Below are positions 36,032-44,998 of a stretch of 52,251 nt of DNA, one piece after another. A program made the position numbers and the translations under genes. Source of the DNA: Candidatus Poribacteria bacterium (lineage in GTDB: Bacteria; Poribacteria; WGA-4E; WGA-3G). Below the pieces are notes generated by a model. That model saw only the letters and a list, made by a program, of their open reading frames with translations. It had not been told where the DNA came from and made no database searches. Location: assembly GCA_021295715.1 (NCBI GenBank), contig JAGWBV010000007.1:11201-63451 (forward strand), written 5' to 3'. Positions within the stretch are counted from its first letter, which is position 1; each line of letters opens with the position of its first letter.

Positions 36032-37036
36032 ATGAATAAACCTGAGAAACAACCCCACAAAAAGGCGACGATGCACGTCGGTGTTCAAGGTATCGGAACA
36101 TCTCCTAAAGAGTTGGCATTCCTTGTGCGCCACGGGGTAACGCACATGGATGCGTCCGTTGAAAACACCGAAACCGACACATTGGTTCGACACAAAGCAG
36201 AAGCGGCGGAAGCGGGTGTTAGTCTTGAGATGATTCATATCGGGCTTCCAAGGAGTATTACGCTTGCCGAAGATCCCCAGCGCGATCGGGATATTGATGC
36301 CGTTTGCAAAATGATCGAGAACGCCGCAGCAGCTGGATTGCGAGGATTAAATTACAATTTTTGCATCCTAAACCATCAGCGCACAGAGAGCACACTTGGA
36401 CGTGGTGGCTCAAGTTACAGCACTTTCGATTTTTCCAAGTACGATAACGAAACGCTGTCAGAAGCGGGTGAGGTGCATCGCGAAGAAGCATTTGATCGGA
36501 TCACGTATTTCCTCGAGCGTGTGATTCCAGTCGCTGAAGCAAACCGAGTCCAGATGGCGTGCCATCCGAACGATCCGCCTGCCCCTGTGCTGAGGGGTGT
36601 TGAACGATGGAATTATCCGATTTTTGATGGCTTGAAACGTTTCGCTGAAATTGTGGATAGTCCGTATCACGGTTTTAATTTCTGCTGTGGCACAGTTTCA
36701 GAGGGTTTAGAGGATCCAGGGACTGAGTTCTACGAAATTCTACGGTATTTTGGCGAGCAAAAGAAACTTTTCAACATTCACTTTCGTAACATTCGTGGCG
36801 GATTGTACAACTTCCAAGAGGTGTGGCCCGACGAGGGGCATCTGGACATGCACAGAGTTGCGCAGATCCTCCGAGATGTGGAATACCCGCACATGCTGAT
36901 GCCCGACCACGCACCAGGACATCCAGATGACCCATCACCGCCCAGTGTTTCTGGTAGGGTTCGACAGGCATGGGCATTCCAGTTCGGGTATATCATCGCC
37001 CTGATTCAGGCGGTAAATTCGGAATCGTTAGATTAA
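36032..37036 (+). CDS. Mannonate-dehydratase-like TIM-barrel enzyme
   Basis: The 334-residue barrel has motifs of UxuA, which dehydrates D-mannonate to 2-keto-3-deoxygluconate: MACHPNDPP, FNFCCGTVSE, LFNIHFRNIRGG, DEGHLDMHRV and HMLMPDHAPGH. The metal-binding Cys and His residues lie in these segments. It would work in glucuronate breakdown; the other pathway genes are not in this window. I start at ATG 36032, with AAAGGAGAACAAAACG upstream; 35957 would add 25 residues beyond the ribosome-binding site. Some relatives are general xylose-isomerase-like proteins, so the substrate remains open. Confidence 0.85.
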   Translation: MNKPEKQPHKKATMHVGVQGIGTSPKELAFLVRHGVTHMDASVENTETDTLVRHKAEAAEAGVSLEMIHIGLPRSITLAEDPQRDRDIDAVCKMIENAAAAGLRGLNYNFCILNHQRTESTLGRGGSSYSTFDFSKYDNETLSEAGEVHREEAFDRITYFLERVIPVAEANRVQMACHPNDPPAPVLRGVERWNYPIFDGLKRFAEIVDSPYHGFNFCCGTVSEGLEDPGTEFYEILRYFGEQKKLFNIHFRNIRGGLYNFQEVWPDEGHLDMHRVAQILRDVEYPHMLMPDHAPGHPDDPSPPSVSGRVRQAWAFQFGYIIALIQAVNSESLD

Positions 37037-37110
37037 TTAGTTTCAGTTAGAGTGCCACTGTCTTTTTCAAAACGTCCCTTAATGGCAAATCCAACCCTCA
37101 GGAGGTAAAA

Positions 37111-37893
37111 ATGAAATTCATTATAATTGGCTTAGCGATTATTATCATTAGTCTGAGCTTCACAGTCCAAACCTATGCGGAGATCGATCTTGGAACCGCA
37201 AGAGGCATTTGGCTACTTGACGAAGGTGAAGGCACTATTATTAACGATATGTCTGGAAACGAAAATCACGGTGAACTTCAGGGCGGAGAATGGGTCGACG
37301 GACCAGAGGGTCCTGCTCTAAGTTTGAACGGGCAAGACGATCGTGTTATCATCGCAGACTCCGACAGTATGTATCTGGAAAAGGCATGGACGATCACCGC
37401 CTGGACTTTTGTAAATAGCACCGAAAACGGTTTTGGACATATTCTCGGCAAAAGACCCGCATCTGGAACAGTGGCAAATTACGCTTTCAGGACCAGCGGC
37501 AATGGCACCGGCTGGGAAGCATACTATTCGCGAGGCGGATGGAAAGGTGCTTGGAATCAAGGAACCGTAAAGAAAGATGAATGGCTGTATATGACCGCCA
37601 CTTATGACGGGGAAGATACCATCACAATCTATGAAAATGGATCTGAAATCGGCTCTGTCAGCGGACATGGTGGACCGGCACCTCGGAATGACACTGATGT
37701 CAACATCGGCGGTTGGACCAACAACACCTCAGAGACGCTTGACGGTATGCTCTATGAGGTCGCAATTTTTAGTGTCGTGCTGGCAGAAGACGACATAAAC
37801 GCTCTGATGGATGATGGGCTCCCATCGCTACTCACTGCAGTTGAACCTTCTGGTAAACTCGCAACGACATGGGCAAACCTGAAATCTCAATAA
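37111..37893 (+). CDS. Secreted LamG-like jellyroll protein 3, with VEP..ATTW tail
   Basis: A signal peptide (MKFIIIGLAIIIISLSFTVQT..) precedes one ConA/LamG domain of about 210 residues: ARGIWLLDEGEG and NENHGELQGGEWVDGPEGPA at the front, then LSLNGQDDRVII, WTITAWTFV, WLYMTATYDGED and DGMLYEVAIFS. The end is AVEPSGKLATTWANLKSQ. ATG follows CAGGAGGTAAAA. Its paralogue starts 137 bases downstream. This pair is a different LamG subtype from the two at 14041 and 15141, with little identity outside the tail. Confidence 0.9.
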   Translation: MKFIIIGLAIIIISLSFTVQTYAEIDLGTARGIWLLDEGEGTIINDMSGNENHGELQGGEWVDGPEGPALSLNGQDDRVIIADSDSMYLEKAWTITAWTFVNSTENGFGHILGKRPASGTVANYAFRTSGNGTGWEAYYSRGGWKGAWNQGTVKKDEWLYMTATYDGEDTITIYENGSEIGSVSGHGGPAPRNDTDVNIGGWTNNTSETLDGMLYEVAIFSVVLAEDDINALMDDGLPSLLTAVEPSGKLATTWANLKSQ

Positions 37894-37897
37894 CACA

Positions 37898-37984
37898 GGA
37901 CTTACGCAAAATTGATGGCATACTCATAAAATGTTGGCGAGGTTAGGAAACCTCGTTAGCAAATACACGGATATGCGTTAGTTC
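37898..37984. repeat. MITE-like element with GGACTTACGCA ends
   Basis: The left end GGACTTACGCA (37898-37908) is matched inversely by TGCGTTAGTTC (37974-37984), 9 of 11 positions. The centre has the hairpin CGAGGTT/AACCTCG (37938-37944 with 37949-37955). The same ends in perfect form bound the element at 40410-40529. It lies between the two LamG genes. TATAAT at 37985-37990, just outside the right end, could be a -10 box for the next gene. Confidence 0.55.
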
Positions 37985-38029
37985 TATAATAGTTGGATCA
38001 ATGGTACACTCAACTTTTAGGAGGTAAAC

Positions 38030-38812
38030 ATGAAATCCATTATAGTTTGCTTAGCGATCATTACCATAAGTTTGACTCTCACAGTCCAAACTGATGCGGA
38101 GATCGATTTTGAAACGGCAAGAGGGATTTGGTTACTCGACGAAGGTAAAGGCGATCAAATCGAGGATATCTCAGGAAACGAGAATCACGGTGAACTTCAA
38201 GGCGGAAAATGGACCAAAGGACCCGATGGTCCCGCCCTAAGTTTAAACGGTCAAAATGACCGTGTTATCATCGCAGACTCCGACAGTATGTATCTCGAAG
38301 AGGAATGGTCAATCACTTCATGGGTGTATGTCAACAAATCCGAGAACGGCTATGGACATATTCTCGGTAAAAGACCCGCGGCGGGGACAGTGGCAAATTA
38401 TGCCTTCAGGACCAGCTCCAGCGGTACCGGTTGGGAAGCTTACTTCGCGAACGGCGGCTGGAAAGGTGCCTGGAATCAAGGACAGGTGAAAAAGGATGAA
38501 TGGTTGTATATGACTGCAACCTATGACGCAAAGGATACCATCAAGATCTACGAAAATGCTGAAGAGATTGCTTCTGTTGGCGGAATGGGTAAACCGAGCC
38601 CTCGGAATGACACTGACGTCAACATCGGCGGTTGGACCAACAACACTTCAGAGACGCTTGACGGTATGCTCTATGAGGTCGCAATTTTTGCTTCCGTTCT
38701 GGAACAAGAAGATATAGAAGCACTAATGGAAGAAGGACTCGTAACACTACTGCCTGTTGAGCCTTCTGGTAAACTTGCAACCACATGGGGAAACATCAAA
38801 TCTGGACAATAG
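38030..38812 (+). CDS. Secreted LamG-like jellyroll protein 4, with VEP..ATTW tail
   Basis: The 260 residues match the upstream paralogue in length and plan: signal peptide (MKSIIVCLAIITISLTLTVQ..), LamG domain with NENHGELQGGKW, RVIIADSDSMYLEEEW and VNIGGWTNNTSETLDGMLYE, and the tail PVEPSGKLATTWGNIKSG. The DNA of the two genes is also very similar, for example around GACGGTATGCTCTATGAGGT, so the duplication is fairly recent. Strong Shine-Dalgarno TAGGAGGTAAAC. A terminator follows. Confidence 0.9.
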   Translation: MKSIIVCLAIITISLTLTVQTDAEIDFETARGIWLLDEGKGDQIEDISGNENHGELQGGKWTKGPDGPALSLNGQNDRVIIADSDSMYLEEEWSITSWVYVNKSENGYGHILGKRPAAGTVANYAFRTSSSGTGWEAYFANGGWKGAWNQGQVKKDEWLYMTATYDAKDTIKIYENAEEIASVGGMGKPSPRNDTDVNIGGWTNNTSETLDGMLYEVAIFASVLEQEDIEALMEEGLVTLLPVEPSGKLATTWGNIKSGQ

Positions 38813-38824
38813 ACCAGACAAACC

Positions 38825-38880
38825 GAGTGCAGTCGGTGCGTTCCCTGAACGACTGGCTGCACTCATTTTCATCTTGCTTT
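38825..38880 (+). terminator. Terminator after LamG gene 4
   Basis: GAGTGCAG (38825-38832) pairs with CTGCACTC (38857-38864), with an inner CGTTC/GAACG pair; ATTTTCATCTTGCTTT follows. This is a long imperfect stem with a T-rich 3' side, 13 bases after the stop. Confidence 0.6.
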
Positions 38881-38930
38881 ATTTTTCTCATCGGGTTATG
38901 ATACTCATATCAGGACATTAATAAATAAGC

Positions 38931-38960
38931 TTAACTTGATGCGATTTTTAGTCCTATAAT
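38931..38960 (+). promoter_or_regulatory. Possible promoter of the sulfatase gene
   Basis: A perfect TATAAT lies at 38955-38960, with TTAACT (38931-38936) 18 bases before it as a poor -35 box. The start codon is about 50 bases downstream. Confidence 0.35.
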
Positions 38961-39008
38961 CTGGGTTGCTTTGCTAAGGCAGCAACTTAGGTTAATATGG
39001 AGATTACT

Positions 39009-40289
39009 ATGGCGAAGTCCCCGAACGTCCTTCTTATTCTCGCCGACGACCACGGCTATGGTGATATTTCAGCTCACAACGGTCCTTCAATTCAGACACC
39101 CAATATTGACAGAATTGCCGAAAACGGCGTGCGATTCACCAAATTTTATGCCAATTCCTCCGTTTGTTCTCCCAGTAGAGCCTCTCTTATGACTGGACGC
39201 TACCCCGACCAAGCCGGAGTGCCGGGTGTAATCCGCACGCATCCAGAAAACAGTTGGGGCTACTTTCGACAGGACGCAGCCACACTCCCATCAGTTTTGA
39301 AGCAGAAGGATTACAATACCGCACTTATCGGGAAGTGGCACCTTGGGCTTGAACCGGAGAATCATCCATGTAAACGAGGTTTCGACCATTTCCACGGCTT
39401 TCTCGGCGATATGATGGATGATTACTACACGCATCTCCGACATGATATCAATTACATGCGACACGGTTCCGATACGATCCATCCGCAGGGACATGCCACA
39501 GATCTCTTCACAGAATGGAGCGTGGATTTCATTCGCGCGCAGGCACAGTCATCACGGTTTCCTTTTTTTCTCTATCTTGCATATAATGCACCACATACAC
39601 CGATCCAACCGCCTGACGATTGGGTAGAACGGGTGAGAGAACGCGAGCCGGATATTTCTGCGCAGCGCGCTAAATACATCGCCCTTGTTGAGCACATGGA
39701 TGCTGGTATTGGGCGAGTACTCGATACGCTTGTCGAAACGGATCAGTTGTCCAATACGCTGGTTATCTACACCTCTGACAACGGTGGGTCAATGGACGTT
39801 GGCGCGCATAATGGTCCCTTGCGCGGGCAAAAGGGCGAGATGTACGAAGGCGGCATCCGAGTCCCAGCGTGTGCAATGTGGCCAGGGCATGTTCCAGAGG
39901 GACATGTTACCGATCAGGTCGCGTTGCTGATGGATCTTTTCCCGACAGTATGTGAGGCAGCAGGGGCACCGATCACTCATGAGATCGAAGGACGTTCAAT
40001 TTGGCAAACATTCCAAGGAGAGCAGCAAGACTTCTCTGATCGCATCCTCTACTGGTTACGCAGAGAGGGAGGACAGCGGTTTCTCGGGCAGTGTCAGCAT
40101 GCTGTCCGGCGTGGGGACACCAAATTGTTGCACAACAGTCCGTTTGAGGCATTGGAACTCTACGATTTGTCAAGTGATCCATTGGAGACGACTAATGGTT
40201 CACAGACACAGATAGACCTCTTTAGAGAAATGAGTCAATTATTTCAGGCGGAAACGCAAAAGGCTGGGTCTGTTCCGTGGCAGCAGTAA
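39009..40289 (+). CDS. Type I (formylglycine) sulfatase
   Basis: The 426-residue alkaline-phosphatase-fold enzyme starts NVLLILADDHGYGD (metal Asp pair) and contains the CSPSR signature in SSVCSPSRASLMTGRYPDQA, where Cys53 is normally turned into formylglycine. LIGKWHLG, YNAPHTPIQPP and YTSDNGGSMD supply further active-site residues. It removes sulfate esters, most likely from glycans. I start at ATG 39009, with GGAG six bases upstream; ATG 38997 would add four residues. No signal peptide is present, so it should act in the cytoplasm on imported fragments. No FGE-type maturase is nearby. Confidence 0.93.
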   Translation: MAKSPNVLLILADDHGYGDISAHNGPSIQTPNIDRIAENGVRFTKFYANSSVCSPSRASLMTGRYPDQAGVPGVIRTHPENSWGYFRQDAATLPSVLKQKDYNTALIGKWHLGLEPENHPCKRGFDHFHGFLGDMMDDYYTHLRHDINYMRHGSDTIHPQGHATDLFTEWSVDFIRAQAQSSRFPFFLYLAYNAPHTPIQPPDDWVERVREREPDISAQRAKYIALVEHMDAGIGRVLDTLVETDQLSNTLVIYTSDNGGSMDVGAHNGPLRGQKGEMYEGGIRVPACAMWPGHVPEGHVTDQVALLMDLFPTVCEAAGAPITHEIEGRSIWQTFQGEQQDFSDRILYWLRREGGQRFLGQCQHAVRRGDTKLLHNSPFEALELYDLSSDPLETTNGSQTQIDLFREMSQLFQAETQKAGSVPWQQ

Positions 40290-40409
40290 GCGCGGTCTGG
40301 AATGTGCTGCGCTATTGAGTTGTTTTTGTTCTGCCAGTTTGCAATTGTCTTGAGCGCACATAAGTTTTAAGCCGTTTAAGCCATTGGGTGAGTAATATAT
40401 TTACATCAT

Positions 40410-40529
40410 GACTTACGCAATTATGATCATGGCACGCGCTATGAGAGCGGGACCGGATAAAAAACGCAGCCCGTTTCTTGGAAACCCAACCTAACAGGTT
40501 ATGCTACAAAACAGCACGCTGCGTAAGTC
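40410..40529. repeat. MITE-like element with perfect GACTTACGCA inverted ends
   Basis: GACTTACGCA (40410-40419) and TGCGTAAGTC (40520-40529) are perfect 10-bp inverted repeats bounding 120 bases. The interior has no open frame of note and includes an AACCT/AGGTT mini-hairpin. The ends match the element at 37898-37984; the interiors differ. Confidence 0.6.
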
Positions 40530-40578
40530 CTATACATTTGAGAAATTAAATATCCGAATAGAAAAGGAGGTCCCTGTT

Positions 40579-40692
40579 TTGTTTCACGGACGAAACTTAC
40601 GTGATACATCAGAGTCCGAGAACACTCGAGACGCGACTACCATTCGCGGACGAGAGATCGCAATGATGCCACGGAAGTCACCCCAGAAATAG
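40579..40692 (+). CDS. Possible small protein before the ankyrin gene
   Basis: A TTG at 40579 stands seven bases after AAGGAGGT and opens a 37-codon frame (MFHGRNLRDTSESENTRDAT onward) ending in TAG at 40690-40692. The peptide is charged and has no recognised family. The strong ribosome-binding site is the only support. It could instead be the relic of a longer first exon-like start of the ankyrin gene, which lies in another frame. Confidence 0.25.
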   Translation: MFHGRNLRDTSESENTRDATTIRGREIAMMPRKSPQK

Positions 40693-40706
40693 ATACAGGA
40701 AAGACA

Positions 40707-41552
40707 GTGATTTCATCAACATCCAAACACGTTGAGCGTTCAATCCACCAAGTGGAAAAACCTGGTTATAGTTCCCTGCATGATGCGGCACGGGACAATG
40801 CTTATAGTGCAGTATCAGTGTTGTTGGAAAATGGCGTAGATGCTAACGCAAAAGACACATATGGTTATCCTCCCCTGCACTGGGCAGCATGGCATAATGC
40901 TTACAATGCAGCAGTAATATTGCTGGAAAATGGGGCAGATGTCAACGCAAGGAACGATAAGGGCTTTACTCCATTGCATTGGGCAGCGTGGAATAATGGA
41001 CATGAAACTGCAACGATACTGCTGGAAAATGGCGCAGATGTCAACGCAAAGAATGAAGATGGCACCACGCCTCTACATTGGGCAGCATGGCGTAACGTTT
41101 ATGAAGTAGAAGGGGTATCGCTGGAAGACCAAATGGGGGTTAATCCGAGAAACAAATCTGGCTATACGCTTCTGCACTGGGCAGCGTGGCGTAATGCTTA
41201 TAAAACAGCAGTCGCATTGCTGGAGAATGGCGCGAATGTTAATGTCAAAGACAAAAATGGCTGTACACCTCTACATATAGCGGCGGAAGACGACACTTCT
41301 GAAGTGGCAACGGTATTGGTAAAAAACGGCGCGAATATCAACGCGAGGGATAACAATGGCGATACACCTTTGCACGTTGCAGCGCAGCACAATGCGTATG
41401 AAACGGCATTGGTACTGTTAGAAAGTGGCGCCGATGCTAACGCTGAAGATGAGCAAGGTCATACACCTCTACACATTGCGGCAGAGAAGAAAGCACATGA
41501 GGCAGTAAAGGTGTTATGCCGTCACCGAGAACGCAGGGGATGGTCATGGTGA
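40707..41552 (+). CDS. Ankyrin-repeat protein
   Basis: The 281 residues consist of about eight ankyrin repeats of 33 residues from residue 17 to the end. The units are unusually alike: TPLHWAAWNNGHETATILLE, TPLHWAAWRNVYEVEG, TPLHIAAEDDTSEVATVLVK. Four carry LHWAAW. The array ends with CRHRERRGWSW. No signal peptide or other domain is seen, so it is probably a cytoplasmic binding scaffold. The start is GTG 40707 with AGGA upstream; no in-frame ATG precedes the repeats. It stands between a sulfatase and a fucosidase, and one role could be to bind such enzymes, but that is only positional. Confidence 0.88.
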   Translation: MISSTSKHVERSIHQVEKPGYSSLHDAARDNAYSAVSVLLENGVDANAKDTYGYPPLHWAAWHNAYNAAVILLENGADVNARNDKGFTPLHWAAWNNGHETATILLENGADVNAKNEDGTTPLHWAAWRNVYEVEGVSLEDQMGVNPRNKSGYTLLHWAAWRNAYKTAVALLENGANVNVKDKNGCTPLHIAAEDDTSEVATVLVKNGANINARDNNGDTPLHVAAQHNAYETALVLLESGADANAEDEQGHTPLHIAAEKKAHEAVKVLCRHRERRGWSW

Positions 41553-41594
41553 TCGTCGTTCAATACGTGAACTTTACAGAATTACGGATAGTCA

Positions 41595-43961
41595 ATGACA
41601 AACGCAGATACAAATAATCTTGTTTTATGGTACCAGAAACCAGCCGAGGCATGGACAGACGCACTCCCCATTGGAAACGGACGGCTTGGTGCTATGGTGT
41701 TCGGGGGTGTGGCGCGTGACCGCATTCAACTCAACGAAGAAAGTCTTTGGGACGGCGGTCCCCGGGACACAAACAATCCAAAGGCTTTGGAAGCACTCCC
41801 AAAGGTGCAGCAGCTGCTCTTTGACGACAAAAACGAAGAAGCTACTCAACTCGCTGGTGAGACGATGCTTGGCATCCCAGAACGTATCAAGTCCTATCAA
41901 TCCTTGGGCGATCTGTTCCTTGAGTTTTCCCATGATGGTAATCCTACCGAGTACCACCGAGAGTTAAATTTGGATACAGGCATTGCAAAAACAACGTATC
42001 GCTGCGGAGATGTCATTTTTAGCAGAGAAGTTTTTGCGACAGCGGTAGACAATCTGATTGTCCTCAGAATTGAATCTGACACGGCAGGGCAACTCGCTTT
42101 CAACATCGCGATCACCCGGGAACAAGATGCTATTGTTGAAGCGATTGCCGCGAATATCCTTAGATTGGACGGGCAATGCGGCAAGACTGGCATGCGGTTT
42201 TCAGTGTATCTACAGGCGCAAATTGAGGGCGGGAAGATCCAGTCGGAGAACGACCAACTCGTTGTGCGTGAGGCAAATGCCGCGACACTTCTCCTCGCTG
42301 CTGCGACAAGTTACATTAATCAGAACAACATAAGCGGAAGCCCGCACGCGCTCTGCGAGGGGCATCTCACCGATATTGACGCAAAATCTTATACGACAGT
42401 TCGAGCAGATCACATCGCCGATCATCAGGACCTGTTCCAACGAGTGCATCTGGATCTCGGCAGTCCCGACGCTGCTGCGGAAGCACGCCATCACGATGAC
42501 CGTGATCGCGTGACTTCCGAGAATCTCGCGACCGACGAACGCTTGGAGGCTGTAAAAGCAGGTGCCTCGGACCCGGGACTTGTTGCCCTCTACTTCCAGT
42601 ATGGCCGCTATTTGATGATGGGAAGTTCGAGACCCGGATGCTTGCCTGCAAATTTACAAGGCATCTGGAACGAGCACATGAATGCCCCTTGGAATAGCGA
42701 TTTTCATACCAATATCAATCTCCAGATGAACTATTGGGTACCTGAAATCTGCAACCTTGCGGAGTGCCATATTCCCTTATTCGATTATATGGATACGCTT
42801 GTTGAACCGGGAAGTCGCATCGCGAAGTCCCATTATGGTGCCAATGGTTGGGTAGTCCATCATCTTTCTGACGTATGGGGTTTCACAACGCCTGCTGATG
42901 GCATCTGGGGTATCTGGCCCGTAGGTGCGGCGTGGCTGTGTGAACATGTGTGGGAACACTATCTTTTCGGTGGCGATAAAGATTTTCTCATAGGACAGGG
43001 CTACCCACTCATGAAAGGTGCCGCCCGCTTCATACTGGATTTTCTCGTTGAGGCACCCGAAGATACACCCCTCGCCGGTAAACTCGTCACGAATCCATCA
43101 CACTCACCCGAAAACAGTTTCCTAAAGCCTGATGGCACACGCTCCTTGTTTACCTACGCGGCAACGATGGACCTGGAAATTATTCATGAACTCTTTACCA
43201 ACTGTATCGCCTGCATCGATGTTATCGGGGAGGATGCCGAATTCCGTGCTGAGTTGGTCTCGGCTTTGGAACGACTCGCACCGCTCCAGATTAGCGAGAA
43301 AACAGGTCGGTTGCAAGAATGGGTCTTTGATTACGACGAACCGGAACCAGGACACCGACACATGTCGCACATGTATGCACTCCACCCAAGTTGCCAAATT
43401 ACATTGCGCGGGACACCCGAGTTAGCAGCCGCAGCAAAGAAATCGTTGGAATATCGTCTGGCGCACGGGGGTGGACATACAGGTTGGAGTCGTGCATGGC
43501 TCGTCAACTTCTGGGCGCGGCTTGAGGATGCCGAGACGGCATACACGCATCTTCAGGCACTTCTGGCGAAATGTACGCTTACGAACCTATTCGATACACA
43601 TCCACCGTTCCAGATCGATGGAAATTTCGGCGGAACTTCTGGCATCGCAGAGATGCTGCTTCAGAGCCATGCGGGTGAGATTCACTTGTTGCCAGCACTC
43701 CCAAAGGCATGGAACACAGGCAGTACCAGCGGATTGCGTGCCCGCGGTGGATTTGAGGTATCAATGGCATGGGAGAGTGGACAACTCACCGAAGCACGTC
43801 TCCATTCCATATTGGGAGCAGATTGCACTGTCCGAACAACCGTAACTGTTTCGGTGACGTGCGATGGCGTACCAGTTAAAACGGAACAATCGGAGTCGGT
43901 TGTCAGGTTTGGAACAGAGGTAGGGAAAACGTACACGCTCACGAACCGGAAGGAAAATTAG
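41595..43961 (+). CDS. Glycoside hydrolase family 95 alpha-L-fucosidase
   Basis: The 788-residue enzyme opens [16 protein letters not shown] and [16 protein letters not shown], the GH95 N-terminal signature. The (alpha/alpha)6 catalytic domain has Asn373 and Asn375 ([11 protein letters not shown]), Glu506 ([10 protein letters not shown]) and Asp675 ([11 protein letters not shown]), in the same order and similar spacing as the catalytic N421/N423/E566/D766 of Bifidobacterium AfcA. GH95 enzymes invert alpha-1,2-fucosyl or alpha-L-galactosyl bonds. There is no signal peptide, so imported oligosaccharides are the likely substrate. Its stop overlaps the convergent methyltransferase stop by four bases. 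Confidence 0.93.
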   Translation: MTNADTNNLVLWYQKPAEAWTDALPIGNGRLGAMVFGGVARDRIQLNEESLWDGGPRDTNNPKALEALPKVQQLLFDDKNEEATQLAGETMLGIPERIKSYQSLGDLFLEFSHDGNPTEYHRELNLDTGIAKTTYRCGDVIFSREVFATAVDNLIVLRIESDTAGQLAFNIAITREQDAIVEAIAANILRLDGQCGKTGMRFSVYLQAQIEGGKIQSENDQLVVREANAATLLLAAATSYINQNNISGSPHALCEGHLTDIDAKSYTTVRADHIADHQDLFQRVHLDLGSPDAAAEARHHDDRDRVTSENLATDERLEAVKAGASDPGLVALYFQYGRYLMMGSSRPGCLPANLQGIWNEHMNAPWNSDFHTNINLQMNYWVPEICNLAECHIPLFDYMDTLVEPGSRIAKSHYGANGWVVHHLSDVWGFTTPADGIWGIWPVGAAWLCEHVWEHYLFGGDKDFLIGQGYPLMKGAARFILDFLVEAPEDTPLAGKLVTNPSHSPENSFLKPDGTRSLFTYAATMDLEIIHELFTNCIACIDVIGEDAEFRAELVSALERLAPLQISEKTGRLQEWVFDYDEPEPGHRHMSHMYALHPSCQITLRGTPELAAAAKKSLEYRLAHGGGHTGWSRAWLVNFWARLEDAETAYTHLQALLAKCTLTNLFDTHPPFQIDGNFGGTSGIAEMLLQSHAGEIHLLPALPKAWNTGSTSGLRARGGFEVSMAWESGQLTEARLHSILGADCTVRTTVTVSVTCDGVPVKTEQSESVVRFGTEVGKTYTLTNRKEN

Positions 43962-44881
43962 AAAAACATACGTTCCTGATCGGTATATTGCCTGATCCGA
44001 TCCTCTGCCAGTTCGATGTATTTCTCCTCAATGTCGTATCCAATATAATGTCTCCCCGATTTCAGAGCACTCAAGCACGCTGTACCGCTTCCACAGAACG
44101 GATCCAGGACGACATCACCTACGAAGGTATAAAGTTGAATCAACCGATGTGGCAACTCCTCAGGAAAGGGAGCGGGATGTCCGATACGTTTCGCCGAGAC
44201 GGACGGAAACGTCCAAACGCTTTTTGTCCATTCCAAGAAATCCTCTTTGCGAATCGAATTCTCTCCCCCGTTGCGTTTCCGAGAAAAGGAGTCCTTTGAG
44301 AAGACAAGGATATACTCATGAACGTCTCTCAGCACAGGATTTGCCGCCGATTGCCAACTTCCCCACGCCGTTGAGGAACCAGCACTGGAAGCTTTGTCCC
44401 AAATTATCTCACCCCGCATGTAGTAACCTATTGATAGCATATCTTCTATGATGTAGCTATGCAATGGGATATAGGGTTTCCGTCCCAAGTTGGCAATATT
44501 GATGCACACTCTGCCACCGGTAACCAATTTTTTATAGGTTTCAGCGAAAACAGCGTAAAGGAGTTTTCTGTATTCCGCGAGTGATAAATCCTCGTCATAC
44601 TCCTTTTTGGCATTATACGGCGGAGACGTAACCATTAGATGAACACTATCATCAGGAATTGCGGACATGTCTGTGCTGGACGCACAATGAAGTTGATTGA
44701 GACTTTCGGCAGGGATGGGGTTTTCTACCCATGTATCGGGTTTTGGGGGTTCCTGATCGGCGTAGAGTTTACTCCCATAAAATTCACTGGCATCGTGATT
44801 GATTCTTCCAGGCGTTCCGAATGCGCTGGTCTGGGTCCCCTGTTCCCGAGATTCCGAATTGTGTTTACGATTATGCGCCAT
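43958..44881 (-). CDS. Beta-class DNA methyltransferase (N4-cytosine or N6-adenine), apparently solitary
   Basis: The protein has catalytic motif IV as TSPPYN (85-90) followed much later by the AdoMet motif I as DPFCGSGT (260-267), the order of beta-class enzymes; SPPY occurs in both N4-cytosine and N6-adenine methylases. The target-recognition part lies between (about 160-240). The first 60 residues are extra and polar. No restriction endonuclease gene is adjacent, so it may be an orphan methylase or part of a split system. The start has AAAGGGGT upstream. Confidence 0.9.
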   Translation of the reverse strand: MAHNRKHNSESREQGTQTSAFGTPGRINHDASEFYGSKLYADQEPPKPDTWVENPIPAESLNQLHCASSTDMSAIPDDSVHLMVTSPPYNAKKEYDEDLSLAEYRKLLYAVFAETYKKLVTGGRVCINIANLGRKPYIPLHSYIIEDMLSIGYYMRGEIIWDKASSAGSSTAWGSWQSAANPVLRDVHEYILVFSKDSFSRKRNGGENSIRKEDFLEWTKSVWTFPSVSAKRIGHPAPFPEELPHRLIQLYTFVGDVVLDPFCGSGTACLSALKSGRHYIGYDIEEKYIELAEDRIRQYTDQERMFF

Positions 44882-44998
44882 ACCCCTTTACCTGTGCTTG
44901 CTTATTTCTCAATCGCTTTCGACTGTCAGCATATTGGCTATCGATTTCCTTCAACTTTCGGAACCTTCATTTTTGATCCGCGACTGCTGATGACTATT

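Larger units (their letters stand above)
40290..40706. other. Spacer between sulfatase and ankyrin genes
   Basis: About 120 bases of it are the MITE-like element 40410-40529. A strong Shine-Dalgarno-like AAAAGGAGGT lies at 40562-40571 before a short open frame. The rest shows no recognisable feature. Confidence 0.45.

Noticed and set aside
37985-37990. Complete promoter for LamG gene 4 built on TATAAT at the edge of the repeat
   Set aside because: The -10 box is perfect but no acceptable -35 box lies 15-19 bases upstream, so I mention it only with the repeat.
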